From positions 1 through 45,291 of IMG/VR virus record IMGVR_UViG_3300033150_001041: DNA of 45,291 nucleotides, one strand, 5' to 3'. The translations under genes were made by a program, and so were the position numbers. Below the pieces are notes generated by a model. That model was not told the origin of the DNA, did no database searches, and saw only the letters and a list, made by a program, of their open reading frames with translations. Origin of the DNA: a virus. Positions 32,566 to 40,497 of the stretch are shown one piece after another; the first letter of the stretch is position 1; the number at the start of each line of letters is the position of its first letter.

Positions 32566-33042
32566 ATGAAGAGACTTACAGTTGTGCTGCTGGCCTTGGC
32601 AATCTGTATCGGCGCAACAGCAGCGCCCAACATGGCCTTGCCAGACAGCCAATACACATTGCGCCAAGCAGGGACGTGGACTTGCTCGCACGACTATTGG
32701 GTGTCGGGCAATGGGCAAGTCATCGGCCCCGCAACGTCTGCACCACCCGCAGAGAGCCTCGTAGACATTGCCGGGGGAAGCGTCACTAGGGGCTATCTGC
32801 TTCAGCGGCAGATATGCTCCTGCACGGCAGTGGAGGGAAGCATCACCGCCACCCGCGTTCTGAATACCTTCCTCTATGCCGTCCCCGAAGGCACAGGGGC
32901 CATCTGGTATCCGAGGGAGGGGGTTATCTACCGCCAACTCGTGCGAGTGACTGCTTGCTACAATCTGAACGCAGATGGCACCATCAAGGCGCAATGGCAT
33001 TGGCTGCTGCCAGCCATAGGCATTTCCTACCTCGGCCAATAG
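32566..33042 (+). CDS. secreted protein with signal peptide, unknown function
   Basis: A 158-residue protein preceded by AAAGGAGG. Residues 1-19 (M-K-R-L-T-V-V-L-L-A-L-A-I, then G-A-T-A-A) form a classical signal peptide, with cleavage likely after A-T-A-A. The mature part contains five cysteines, probably in disulfides, and is beta-rich. No family is recognised. Phage-encoded secreted proteins often alter the host envelope or block superinfection; that is an inference. Confidence 0.65.
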   Translation: MKRLTVVLLALAICIGATAAPNMALPDSQYTLRQAGTWTCSHDYWVSGNGQVIGPATSAPPAESLVDIAGGSVTRGYLLQRQICSCTAVEGSITATRVLNTFLYAVPEGTGAIWYPREGVIYRQLVRVTACYNLNADGTIKAQWHWLLPAIGISYLGQ

Positions 33043-33057
33043 CCCAGCAAATAAGGG

Positions 33058-33093
33058 AGGGGCGACCCCGTGCTTCTGTGTGGGGTTGCCCCT
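33058..33093. terminator. bidirectional terminator-like hairpin between converging units
   Basis: AGGGGCGACCCC (33058-33069) pairs with GGGGTTGCCCCT (33082-33093), 12 bp with one G-U, around a 12-base loop. On the minus strand it is followed by CCCTTATTT. It lies between the end of the SSB unit and the end of the head operon. Confidence 0.6.
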
Positions 33094-33127
33094 CTCTGCG
33101 GTGTAATAACAACAGCCGTACGGCGTC

Positions 33128-33334
33128 TCACCCCTGGCGGTTTCTGCCGCCTCCTCGCCCACCACCACGTCCGTGCCCCACTCCGCCTTGGGAACAGCCA
33201 CCGGTGTTCCGTCCTCGCCTCAGACCACCTGGCATACCAGTACCTCCGCCGCGCCCATCGCGTGGGCGACGTTGCCCACGCGGGTTGTGTGTGCTGCTAC
33301 CCCCTCTGCGATATGGCACGAAGGGATTAGCCAT
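33128..33334 (-). CDS. glycine-arginine-rich (RGG-like) small protein
   Basis: A 68-residue protein on the minus strand. The ATG at 33334 has GAGGAGG 6 bases upstream, which is a good start; the in-frame ATG at 33367 has none. It is strongly basic and low in complexity, about one third glycine with many arginines in G-R-G-G-G and R-R-G-G contexts, plus one cysteine. It is the last gene of the head operon, after the major capsid frame. RGG-type tails bind nucleic acid, so packing or condensing DNA, or a capsid decoration role, is conceivable. The GC-rich sequence makes an accidental frame possible, but the start site argues for a gene. Confidence 0.5.
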   Translation of the reverse strand: MANPFVPYRRGGSSTHNPRGQRRPRDGRGGGTGMPGGLRRGRNTGGCSQGGVGHGRGGGRGGGRNRQG

Positions 33335-33356
33335 GCTATGCCTCCTCTGCATAGTC

Positions 33357-33396
33357 GGGGAGGGCAAGCCATTCTAGCCCACCCTCCCCTTTGTTT
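33357..33396 (+). terminator. terminator-like hairpin with T-rich tail
   Basis: GGGGAGGG (33357-33364) pairs with CCCTCCCC (33382-33389), followed by TTTGTTT. This suits an intrinsic terminator for plus-strand transcripts. On the minus strand it lies between the capsid stop and the RGG-rich gene and could trim mRNA. Confidence 0.6.
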
Positions 33397-33400
33397 GAGC

Positions 33401-34945
33401 CTACGTTAGGTCTGTGCCAGCAGTACCGGAGTCAATCGTCACCAGCCCGAAGAAGTCGCCGTCCACAAGATAGGTGGCGTACCGAGTGTTCACCGACCGG
33501 CTGGCGATGTTGGTGCTCGTGTTGTAGCTGCTCGGCGAGACATAGACCGGAACATACGGTGCGTAGATGTAGGCCGTGTCATTCCAGTCCTGGCCCTTAT
33601 AGCCAAGCATTATCGTGTCCGTGGTGAACCAGCCGACGGAGTACACGCGCCAGCGGTTAGAAAGAACACCCTCATACGTTACATCAATACCGAAGGTATT
33701 CTGCTCGTCTGGCGCAGCCGCCACGAAGTTATTAAGCGCCGAGAAACGAGACGCTGCAATCGGGTCACACACAAGCCAGTTGGGGCGTCGGTACTTCTTG
33801 CTGGCAATCTCCCCGCCTGCGCGGGAAATGAACTCTGCCAGCACTTCGCGCCACTCTCGGCCCGTGTAGTTCGAGCCAGACGGTATGGCGGTGCCAAAGG
33901 TCATCGAGGACCCAGAGGCATTGCTTCGCATATCCTCAAGGATGGTGTAGTTAACCTCGCGGGCGATTTCGTTAGCCGCAATGTTAAGCAACTCCTCTTC
34001 GGCATTCAGACCGTGATACGCTGCAATGTCCTGCTGGAGCACGGAGGTCCACTTCGCTTCAATTGACTTCTCCGTGGCGCTAATAGACGCCTCGGTGATA
34101 GAGAGGCCCACCCGCGCCTTAGCCGCCTCCTCCGTGTGGTCAGCATACGTGCTATCGAAGTTGGCACTCTGGTCAAGCCGACTGTCGCTTGGCTTGGCCA
34201 ATGGATTCAGGAAGAATACCTTGCCGTCCGGCCTATCAATCGGCTGCACGGAGCAAAGTTCTTGAGCAATGAGCCTCGGGAACGTCCTGCGGAATAGCGG
34301 CAAGATGTACGGCGCGCCAACGGCTATGTCTGAACTTGTGGTCGCCTCCACGAGACTCTGGTGGCGGGCAAAGCCCTCGCGGGTCAGAACGTTGATGTAG
34401 TATGGATGCTCCTTCTGATAGTTCTCAATTATCCGACGGAAGCACCATACGGGGTTCGTGGGATTGTCCTCGCCCGTATCCCTCATACCGTCGGCTACGA
34501 GACCCTCAACAAGTTGATTGACTACCTCGGCGGGAGTCTCAGGCAACGGTCGGCGCTCTGAGGCAAGCAGTTCGGTTTCGTCGTCGGCGTGTACCTGAAT
34601 ACCAACACCGGCCTTCGCCTTAATCTCGGCAGCCTCCTTCATAGGCGCATAGAGCACCTCGAAGGTCTTGTCAATGTCCTCGACGCTTGTGCATTTCGTG
34701 AGGGCACTCTCCAAGCGGCTGCGCAGTTCTGCTGGAAGTGCCGCGACCTCTTCAGCGGCAATCTTCTCCTCAACATGGGCGGAGAGGGCTTCCCTCTGCG
34801 CACGCAAGGCCTCTTCCTGCTCCAGCTTCTCAAGGCGAGCCTTGAGTTCGGCGGTATCTTCTGGAACAGCCTGTGGCGGCTTCTCCTCTACAACCTTCTC
34901 TACGGTCTCCTTAATAACGTCTTCTTGGCCCTTCTGAGTAGCCAT
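33401..34945 (-). CDS. scaffold - major capsid protein from an internal in-frame start
   Basis: Within the 953-codon frame, codon 440 is an ATG at 34945-34943 preceded on the minus strand by AAAAGGAGG with a 5-base gap, one of the best ribosome binding sites in the window. It would give a 514-residue product: coiled-coil scaffold (about 120 residues) then the gp23-like capsid domain. Expressing the abundant capsid subunit this way while the full frame yields a few protease-bearing copies parallels lambda C and Nu3, where the scaffold starts inside the protease gene. Cleavage at the scaffold boundary by the protease is expected. Confidence 0.75.
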   Translation of the reverse strand: MATQKGQEDVIKETVEKVVEEKPPQAVPEDTAELKARLEKLEQEEALRAQREALSAHVEEKIAAEEVAALPAELRSRLESALTKCTSVEDIDKTFEVLYAPMKEAAEIKAKAGVGIQVHADDETELLASERRPLPETPAEVVNQLVEGLVADGMRDTGEDNPTNPVWCFRRIIENYQKEHPYYINVLTREGFARHQSLVEATTSSDIAVGAPYILPLFRRTFPRLIAQELCSVQPIDRPDGKVFFLNPLAKPSDSRLDQSANFDSTYADHTEEAAKARVGLSITEASISATEKSIEAKWTSVLQQDIAAYHGLNAEEELLNIAANEIAREVNYTILEDMRSNASGSSMTFGTAIPSGSNYTGREWREVLAEFISRAGGEIASKKYRRPNWLVCDPIAASRFSALNNFVAAAPDEQNTFGIDVTYEGVLSNRWRVYSVGWFTTDTIMLGYKGQDWNDTAYIYAPYVPVYVSPSSYNTSTNIASRSVNTRYATYLVDGDFFGLVTIDSGTAGTDLT

Positions 34946-36262
34946 CGTATCCTCCTTTTGCGACTCTTGAACGTTCGGTTCCGTCTGTGCTGTCTGCTCC
35001 TCAGGTTGTATGACCTGAATGCTGGTGTCAGGGGCTGCGCCCTCAAACACCGAGTCTATCGCAGCCAGCACATAGTCGTCCTGAACGACTTCTACCTCCT
35101 CGCCGTTCTCCCACTCCTCCTTCTCCACCGAACCGAACCCTCGCGTGCTCCACTCGACGCCTACTCCGGCCCGAATAAGCTGCTTCAGGTTCTCGCCAGA
35201 TGCGGTATTCAGCACCTTCGCCTTATACCGCATCCGGTCTCTGTCCTGCCAGATGTCGGTGAACAGTACGCTAATCTTGCCGAGGTCAGTCCCAGGCGAG
35301 AACCACCCTGGGTGGCCCTCCATTCCGATTAGCTTCCCGTTCATGAGCATAGCCTCGATGTGGTCTTCATTGGCTTCCCACACGCTTTGAGGATACACCC
35401 GACCGTTGGCAGTAAGAATGTTGACGCGAGCAAACGTACCCGTGATGGGGACTTCTCCCTCCCCCACGGTAGCGCCCTCGTCAATCTGCGGCTTGTCATT
35501 GGCGTACGCGTCCTCGATAACATCAAGGCCTTGCTCTTCCGCAAGTGAGCGTAGCCTATGGTCGGCTTGTTCAAGTACCTTGCGCCAAGCGTCCTGCTCT
35601 ATCCCCTCCGTACCTTCTAGGGCAATGAATGCTTCGCTCTCGGCCCTCATAGCATCGGCGATGGTAGCAGCCTCGCTAATCGCTGCCTGGGCGGCCTCTA
35701 TGCTCTCCGCGCCCATGCCTGCATTCTTCTTGGCCCAACGCTTGAGCGATGGATTCAGGAGCCTATCGAGGGGACTAGCTGTATTGTACTTGTGCTTGAT
35801 GCCATTGCTCCTCGCGGCGGCTATAATGCGATTCCAGACAACCCTCCGCGAGGCGGTCTTCTTATACTGCTTATAGTTTTTCGCCATGTAAGTGATGGCA
35901 GCCCTGACGTGTGAGGCATCTATCGGGTAAAGCCAGTTCACAGGGTCGCCGAAATCATTGTCCGCGATATTCTTGTACTCTCCAGGTTTCGTGAGATGGC
36001 CCTGGGGCAGAACCTCAATGCCATACCTGCGGCTCCTGGCGTCCCGCGCCTTGCGCAGAGCCTCACGTTCCTTGTCCGTGTATTCCGTGTATTCTCGGAG
36101 CCAGTCGGCGTAGGGGCAGGTTTCGTCCTCGGAGAGTTCATGGAAATGAGGACATTGCTCCGTGGCATTCAGCACGTCATCAGCTAGGGCTTCGTCGGGG
36201 GGGTAGCCGAGAGCCTCAGCAATGCAAGCATCAGTACCCGCGTTTTCACACTGGCGAGCCAT
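33401..36262 (-). CDS. prohead protease - scaffold - major capsid polyprotein (full-length frame)
   Basis: A 953-residue frame from ATG 36262. Residues 1-180 are an N-terminal domain (W-L-Y-P-I-D-A-S-H-V-R-A-A-I) often seen before phage proteases. Residues 270-405 match T4 gp21-type prohead proteases: N-G-R-V-Y-P (286-291), H317 in E-G-H-P, and S372-T-R-G-F-G, giving a His-Ser pair. Residues 445-560 are a charged coiled coil, suiting a scaffold. Residues 575-953 resemble T4 gp23-type HK97-fold capsid proteins, with the W-T-S-V-L-Q-Q-D-I-A-A-Y-H-G-L-N-A-E-E-E helix. No stop separates the parts. An internal start at 34945 probably makes the capsid part alone. A promoter lies at 36318-36346. Confidence 0.85.
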   Translation of the reverse strand: MARQCENAGTDACIAEALGYPPDEALADDVLNATEQCPHFHELSEDETCPYADWLREYTEYTDKEREALRKARDARSRRYGIEVLPQGHLTKPGEYKNIADNDFGDPVNWLYPIDASHVRAAITYMAKNYKQYKKTASRRVVWNRIIAAARSNGIKHKYNTASPLDRLLNPSLKRWAKKNAGMGAESIEAAQAAISEAATIADAMRAESEAFIALEGTEGIEQDAWRKVLEQADHRLRSLAEEQGLDVIEDAYANDKPQIDEGATVGEGEVPITGTFARVNILTANGRVYPQSVWEANEDHIEAMLMNGKLIGMEGHPGWFSPGTDLGKISVLFTDIWQDRDRMRYKAKVLNTASGENLKQLIRAGVGVEWSTRGFGSVEKEEWENGEEVEVVQDDYVLAAIDSVFEGAAPDTSIQVIQPEEQTAQTEPNVQESQKEDTMATQKGQEDVIKETVEKVVEEKPPQAVPEDTAELKARLEKLEQEEALRAQREALSAHVEEKIAAEEVAALPAELRSRLESALTKCTSVEDIDKTFEVLYAPMKEAAEIKAKAGVGIQVHADDETELLASERRPLPETPAEVVNQLVEGLVADGMRDTGEDNPTNPVWCFRRIIENYQKEHPYYINVLTREGFARHQSLVEATTSSDIAVGAPYILPLFRRTFPRLIAQELCSVQPIDRPDGKVFFLNPLAKPSDSRLDQSANFDSTYADHTEEAAKARVGLSITEASISATEKSIEAKWTSVLQQDIAAYHGLNAEEELLNIAANEIAREVNYTILEDMRSNASGSSMTFGTAIPSGSNYTGREWREVLAEFISRAGGEIASKKYRRPNWLVCDPIAASRFSALNNFVAAAPDEQNTFGIDVTYEGVLSNRWRVYSVGWFTTDTIMLGYKGQDWNDTAYIYAPYVPVYVSPSSYNTSTNIASRSVNTRYATYLVDGDFFGLVTIDSGTAGTDLT

Positions 36263-36298
36263 TCAAGTCGCATCCTCTGAGCCTCCCAAGGCCTAATG

Positions 36299-36325
36299 GT
36301 TACTACCACTACACGATATAGTAAC
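36299..36325. promoter_or_regulatory. inverted repeat over the capsid promoter -10 region
   Basis: GTTACTA (36299-36305) and TAGTAAC (36319-36325) are separated by 13 bases and cover the -10 and expected start of the minus-strand promoter, an operator-like arrangement. Confidence 0.4.
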
Positions 36326-36346
36326 AAACATGCGCTGGGCTGTCAA
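36318..36346 (-). promoter_or_regulatory. strong sigma70-type promoter for the capsid frame
   Basis: On the minus strand, TTGACA (36346-36341), a 17-bp spacer and TACTAT (36323-36318). It lies 55 bp before the ATG at 36262 and overlaps the end of the ChaB-like gene, so the capsid frame can be transcribed apart from the terminase-portal genes. Confidence 0.7.
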
Positions 36347-36783
36347 GCAACCTCTGAGTCGTCTAGGCTATCCCAAGCAGGATGCTTCAATCCCCGCGCT
36401 TGTAGCATCCGCACAACTGTCTGGTGCATATCGGCGGCCTTGTCCATATCCTGCGAACAATCTTCATGCAGAGCGTTGTGGAGAGCAACGAGGGCAGCCG
36501 TACTGAGTTGGTGCAAGTCATCTTGGTTCTTGCTATCTCGCTTGACCCACTTGCCGTTGGCAGACCTATGCCAGCCCATCTTCTTCAACTGCGCATTGGC
36601 GGTAGCAAAGGCCAGACTCTCGGCGTCCTTAGCGGACTTGCCCTTGGACAGGTAATGCTTGTATGAGTTGTTCCATGTCTTGACCCACGCCCGCTTTGCC
36701 GAAGTCGGCAATCCCTTCAGCCTGTCGGGTAGGTTTTTCAGCGTATAGGGTTCGCCAAGCTCAACTGGCGTCTCGTTCGACAA
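36343..36783 (-). CDS. ChaB-like domain protein
   Basis: A protein of 146 residues if started at TTG 36783, which has GAGGAGG 9 bases upstream. Residues 18-82 match the ChaB pattern: L-P-D-R-L-K-G-L-P-T-S-A-K-R-A-W-V-K, N-x-x-Y-K-H-Y and G-x-W-V-K-R. ChaB-type domains occur in phage head regions beside protease and portal genes; their role there is unsettled. The second half is helical and may mediate protein contacts. It overlaps the upstream gene by 23 bases. A longer frame to ATG 36876 is open but lacks a ribosome binding site. Confidence 0.65.
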   Translation of the reverse strand: MSNETPVELGEPYTLKNLPDRLKGLPTSAKRAWVKTWNNSYKHYLSKGKSAKDAESLAFATANAQLKKMGWHRSANGKWVKRDSKNQDDLHQLSTAALVALHNALHEDCSQDMDKAADMHQTVVRMLQARGLKHPAWDSLDDSEVA

Positions 36784-37516
36784 CTGTCCAGCCCTCCTCG
36801 AAGTAACCGCCGAATGCGGGCCTGCCCACGCTAGTTTCCCAAGGCTTCTCGGTAGTTTCGTCCTCTGCCAGAACATGGGCCACTCTGCCAGTATTGTTCG
36901 GCCATTCTATCCTATCAAGAAGCTCCATGCGCGAGACCGTGGGCAGTTCGTGTGCGGCCATGTTATCCCAACGCAAGACATCTGTAACTGCAACCGCATC
37001 AATGCCAGCGGCAAGCACGGCATCGAAGATAGCACTATCTACCTCGTCAATGCCCGCCAGGGCGAGAAACAACGCGGAGGCGTTCCTTGTTTCCTCGTTG
37101 CCCTCAACATCCCGCACCACAATCTTGCCGGTAAGGGCTTCACCCACATAGTCGAAGACCCTGACCGTGTTGCCCTTCTTGTGTATCTGAATGCGTCTGC
37201 CAGTTAGAAGCGGCTGCAACACCAGCGGGTAAGAAGGCTCACCCTCACGGGTAGCCCTTGGCGGTTCATGAAACTCGTTCAGGGGCAAGACATCGGGCAT
37301 GGCAACCTCTGCTGCCACTATGGGCCGTAGTACTACCTCGTATCGTGGCAAGTAGGGCGCTATGCCTATGAACTCCTGTGGAGGTGCGTCCTCGTCTGTC
37401 CTCTCAAGGGCCGCCCAAGCCTCGCTTATAGGGTCGCTTTCAAAGAAGAGGTTGGGTTCCCCCGTCTCCATTGTGTCTATGCGGGTCAGGACAATCTCCT
37501 CATCAATCTGGCGCAT
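36761..37516 (-). CDS. catalytically dead ATP-dependent DNA ligase-like protein
   Basis: A 251-residue protein from ATG 37516, preceded by AGGAGG. Residues 95-205 follow the nucleotidyltransferase core of ATP-dependent DNA ligases: L-L-T-G-R-R-I-Q-I-H-K-K-G (103-115) where K-x-D-G-x-R is expected, I-F-D-A-V-L (163-168) at the D-G-E motif, V-T-D-V-L-R-W-D-N (177-185) at the F-D-x-L motif and L-P-T-V-S-R-M-E-L-L after it. The adenylated lysine and the D of motif I are missing, so it should not ligate. Between portal and protease genes, it is more likely a structural head component built on a ligase fold. This reading is by eye. Confidence 0.55.
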   Translation of the reverse strand: MRQIDEEIVLTRIDTMETGEPNLFFESDPISEAWAALERTDEDAPPQEFIGIAPYLPRYEVVLRPIVAAEVAMPDVLPLNEFHEPPRATREGEPSYPLVLQPLLTGRRIQIHKKGNTVRVFDYVGEALTGKIVVRDVEGNEETRNASALFLALAGIDEVDSAIFDAVLAAGIDAVAVTDVLRWDNMAAHELPTVSRMELLDRIEWPNNTGRVAHVLAEDETTEKPWETSVGRPAFGGYFEEGWTVVERDAS

Positions 37517-38954
37517 CGTTATCGCCTCCTGGCACGGGTGTGGCAGTAGCTTGGGCCTGTTGCTTTTGCATGGCATCAGCAATCTCCTCAGGAGTGAGAC
37601 GCAGTACCTTCTGCCAGATAACCTCATCGGGGAGGTTGACGTTGCGCCAGTTGCTTGCGGTCTGCGCTCGCTGGAGTTCGATGTTGGCCTCCCTCTCCTC
37701 CGCACGTACTGCGATTGGTGGCATAACGATAGAGTACTCTCCCTCTGGGCTTGCAGGATTAATGCCGTTCAGGATTAACTCCAGGTCGAAGATGCGCTTA
37801 AGGCCCATCTTTACAGCACGCTGTACGTGACGCAAGGTGCGCCCAAACTGTTCATCGCGTTCCTTGTCGCCCGTGCCTACAAATGTCCTCCTGCCAATGT
37901 CATAGTTCAAGAGTTTGGCTGGCACCTTGAGCGTACACAATATCCGGTTGAGGCTCCTATCAAGGTCATCCAGCCGCGTGATATGAGGATTGCTGCCGCC
38001 GATAGCTTCGACTTGACCATCTGCCACTACCCTACCTTGCGGGTCATACAACTTGGGCAGGAAGATGTCCGTGTAGACATCCGGCGGATTAGGCTGGCTG
38101 CTGAAGGTCGTAGCAGAATGACTGGTATCCCAGCCTCCCAACTGCTCCCTCTTCATGCTTCCTACATAGGTGTCTATCGCAGCCATCTGCTCTTGTGGCG
38201 TAGAACCATTAGGCACCGGAACGTGATGCACAAGCGTCTCGTATGCCCTAATAAGTCGCGCCATTGCTACAGAGTCCTCTGCCATCTGAAGGCGTTGCCA
38301 GTTCCTGCGTTCCCTAGAGAGCATGGCCTTGGCGTATGTTCGGCCCTCAAACGCGCCATAGGCCAGATGAACTATCTGCCAAGCGTAGAAACAAGCCACC
38401 AACGTATTGTCAACTATCTGGTCGTAGGGAGCTTCCCCCCGTACCTTCCGGCGGAAGGCATCAACGGGGTCGCCCGACTTCAGGTTACCATAGGCATCAA
38501 CGTTCTTATGTATCTGGTAGCTGTGCGGGAATTGCTTGATGCGTTCAATCCTTTTGTCCTCGCCCAAGACGGGTTCAAGGAAGTGATTGCCCTTCTTTAC
38601 CATTGTCCGCACGATGTCCCACGTCTGTGTCGCCAAGCCCGTTCGGGTTACCATTGCCCCCAACGTCTCCACAGCCATAGAATGGCCCTCTATGAGGAAG
38701 TCCCTGTCTTCCTGGGGGTCTATGAAGGTCGTCGCACAGTCAGCTATCACGTCTAGCGCAGTAGAGACTACGCCATCCTCGTTGTCCATGCGGTCAATGA
38801 TATTCTCTTCGTCCTTGCGCGTGTTAGAGATTGACAGCCACGGAAGCGTATCTAGGAACCTGCTACTATGAGTGACACCTGTATCTGTAGCGGGTTTCCT
38901 AGAGCGGGCTACCTGTCTCCAGAGGCGTTGTGCCCAAGTCGTCAGCCTGTTCAT
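37503..38954 (-). CDS. portal protein (T4 gp20-like)
   Basis: A 483-residue protein if started at ATG 38954 (an upstream in-frame ATG at 39008 lies inside the terminase gene). It has portal features: N-I-I-D-R-M-D-N-E-D-G-V-V-S-T-A-L-D-V-I near the start, then alternating helices and the N-R-I-L-C-T-L-K-V-P-A-K-L-L-N-Y-D-I-G stretch typical of gp20-type portals, followed by an acidic tail. Twelve copies would form the DNA entry vertex. It overlaps the large terminase gene by 56 bases and the ligase-like gene by 14. Head proteins from portal to capsid all resemble the T4 lineage. Confidence 0.8.
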   Translation of the reverse strand: MNRLTTWAQRLWRQVARSRKPATDTGVTHSSRFLDTLPWLSISNTRKDEENIIDRMDNEDGVVSTALDVIADCATTFIDPQEDRDFLIEGHSMAVETLGAMVTRTGLATQTWDIVRTMVKKGNHFLEPVLGEDKRIERIKQFPHSYQIHKNVDAYGNLKSGDPVDAFRRKVRGEAPYDQIVDNTLVACFYAWQIVHLAYGAFEGRTYAKAMLSRERRNWQRLQMAEDSVAMARLIRAYETLVHHVPVPNGSTPQEQMAAIDTYVGSMKREQLGGWDTSHSATTFSSQPNPPDVYTDIFLPKLYDPQGRVVADGQVEAIGGSNPHITRLDDLDRSLNRILCTLKVPAKLLNYDIGRRTFVGTGDKERDEQFGRTLRHVQRAVKMGLKRIFDLELILNGINPASPEGEYSIVMPPIAVRAEEREANIELQRAQTASNWRNVNLPDEVIWQKVLRLTPEEIADAMQKQQAQATATPVPGGDNDAPD

Positions 38955-40497
38955 GTTCTTCTTGCGCCTTTCTTGCAGAAGCCGTCTTCGGGAACGCCGC
39001 CCACGCATCGAACACCTCGCGGCTTACGCCCGTGCCTTTAGCGGCAGCGTCAGCAAGCCACATCGCCATCACGGTATCATTGTAGTCACCAACGGGGTAT
39101 GTTATCATTTCCTCTATCCAACTGCAAACGGGGCAGCTATGCGTAACACCCTCGTGGTCTCCCGCGAAGGGGATAACCCACCCCCCATTGTCTACCTGCG
39201 CGGCTAATCCTGGCACCCCCATATTCAAATCGTGCTTCTTGGCGCCTGTATAGAAACCTCTCACGGGGATAGACTTGCTCATCTCCTCAAGCATCTCCAC
39301 AATGACCTGCTGGAAAGCATTGTTCTCTACCATGACTAACTGGGGCTTGTGGCGCTCGTAGGCCTCATATATCAAACTAGCCGCGTCTAGCGCCCTCATC
39401 TGCCGCCGGATTATGTCCACTACATGTCGGCGGCCCTCCTCGTCCACAGCAATAACGAAGACCACCGTGTAGTTACCGCCACCCGCCGTCCTCGCCAAGT
39501 CAACACCTATGTAGCGGGGCCACGTAGGGTCTATGCCCTCGCCGAGATATAGGTCGCGCCGCTTGCACTTCTCTATGCCCTCGAACGAGAAAACGCGCTC
39601 ATTCTCAAGGAACATCTGAAGGAGATACTGCTGATTGAATGCCCTATCGTTTGCTATCTCCTGCCGCCTATTCTCAAGGGCAGCTATTGACCATACCTCA
39701 GGCCAGATGGCCTCGCCATTGAAGATAGCGGGGCGCTTCCAGACATTCCAACCCTTCTGCTTTTCTAAGGTGCAGGTGAGGTCATTCTCTGTCCACGGTG
39801 TCGCGATGTAGACAATACGACCATCGGGAAGAAGCGTGTTCAGCCAAGCATCGCGGTACTGCGCCCGCACGTGTGTTTGCAATGCGGGTTGGAATATGGC
39901 ATTCTTGGGCGTCACTACATCGTCGAAGACAAGCAGGTTCGACCGCCCGCTTACGCCCGACGCGAGAATGGCACCAGCTTCTACCGTCGGGTCTTTAGAG
40001 TGCGACTCTCTCTCCACGTAGAGACGATGCGTCTTCCATGACCTGAATGTGTGGGGCTTGAGGCTGGGGAAGACATTCCTCACCCGTGGGTTGTCTGTGA
40101 TGTGCTCTCCTATCGAGGATACTAGGGCAGAAGCGTATTCGTCTTTGCCCATGACGACCTTGACCAGCAACTCGTGATTGCGCCCTATCTCCCATATCAC
40201 TCTCCCGATAGACATCTGTTCTGTCTTGCCGTGGCCTCTAGGTGCGATTATCAAGGTGCGCGAAGGGCCTTGAAGCGGAACTAAGCCTTGCCACTCTCTG
40301 TGTATCTGGCCTTGCTGGAAGAAGTTGCCACTACCGTCAAAGAAGCAGTACTCCATGAAGGCATTAACGTCTTCCTGGGCTTTCCTGATGCGTATGCGCT
40401 CCTGCGCCTCCTCAATGTGGCGCATCTCCTCCGCTATCGCATCAGGCGACGCCCTCATGCGCTTCTTCCGTAGGTGGCTTGCTATGTCTGTAGCCAC
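38899..40497 (-). CDS. terL: large terminase subunit
   Basis: A 532-residue packaging motor. GTG 40497 is used because it overlaps the upstream TAG and follows GAGGCGGG. Walker A is A-P-R-G-H-G-K-T (85-92) and Walker B L-L-V-F-D-D (188-193), followed by T-P-W-T-E-N as coupling motif. The RNase-H-like nuclease has Y-I-G-V-D-L-A near 335, V-M-V-E-N-N-A near 385 and D-Y-N-D-T-V-M-A near 487, supplying the acidic triad. It cuts and pumps concatemeric DNA through the portal. The packaging strategy cannot be deduced from this alone. Confidence 0.92.
   Translation of the reverse strand: MATDIASHLRKKRMRASPDAIAEEMRHIEEAQERIRIRKAQEDVNAFMEYCFFDGSGNFFQQGQIHREWQGLVPLQGPSRTLIIAPRGHGKTEQMSIGRVIWEIGRNHELLVKVVMGKDEYASALVSSIGEHITDNPRVRNVFPSLKPHTFRSWKTHRLYVERESHSKDPTVEAGAILASGVSGRSNLLVFDDVVTPKNAIFQPALQTHVRAQYRDAWLNTLLPDGRIVYIATPWTENDLTCTLEKQKGWNVWKRPAIFNGEAIWPEVWSIAALENRRQEIANDRAFNQQYLLQMFLENERVFSFEGIEKCKRRDLYLGEGIDPTWPRYIGVDLARTAGGGNYTVVFVIAVDEEGRRHVVDIIRRQMRALDAASLIYEAYERHKPQLVMVENNAFQQVIVEMLEEMSKSIPVRGFYTGAKKHDLNMGVPGLAAQVDNGGWVIPFAGDHEGVTHSCPVCSWIEEMITYPVGDYNDTVMAMWLADAAAKGTGVSREVFDAWAAFPKTASARKAQEEHEQADDLGTTPLETGSPL

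Noticed and set aside
32542-33201. A 219-codon minus-strand open frame opposite the secreted protein
   Set aside because: The plus-strand frame has a signal peptide and an AAAGGAGG site; the minus-strand frame has neither and would run through the convergent terminator hairpin.
33070-33409. Plus-strand frames between the secreted protein and the capsid stop
   Set aside because: They begin inside the terminator hairpin or lack ribosome binding sites, and they are mirror images of the GC-rich minus-strand RGG gene.
36196-36203. A run of seven G bases early in the capsid polyprotein frame
   Set aside because: Considered as a programmed slippage or sequencing error site. The frame is open on both sides and reads sensibly (G-Y-P-P-D-E), so there is no reason to invoke a shift.
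38899-39207. A plus-strand frame of about 111 codons over the terminase-portal overlap
   Set aside because: It is antisense to two well-supported genes, with no ribosome binding site or recognisable product.
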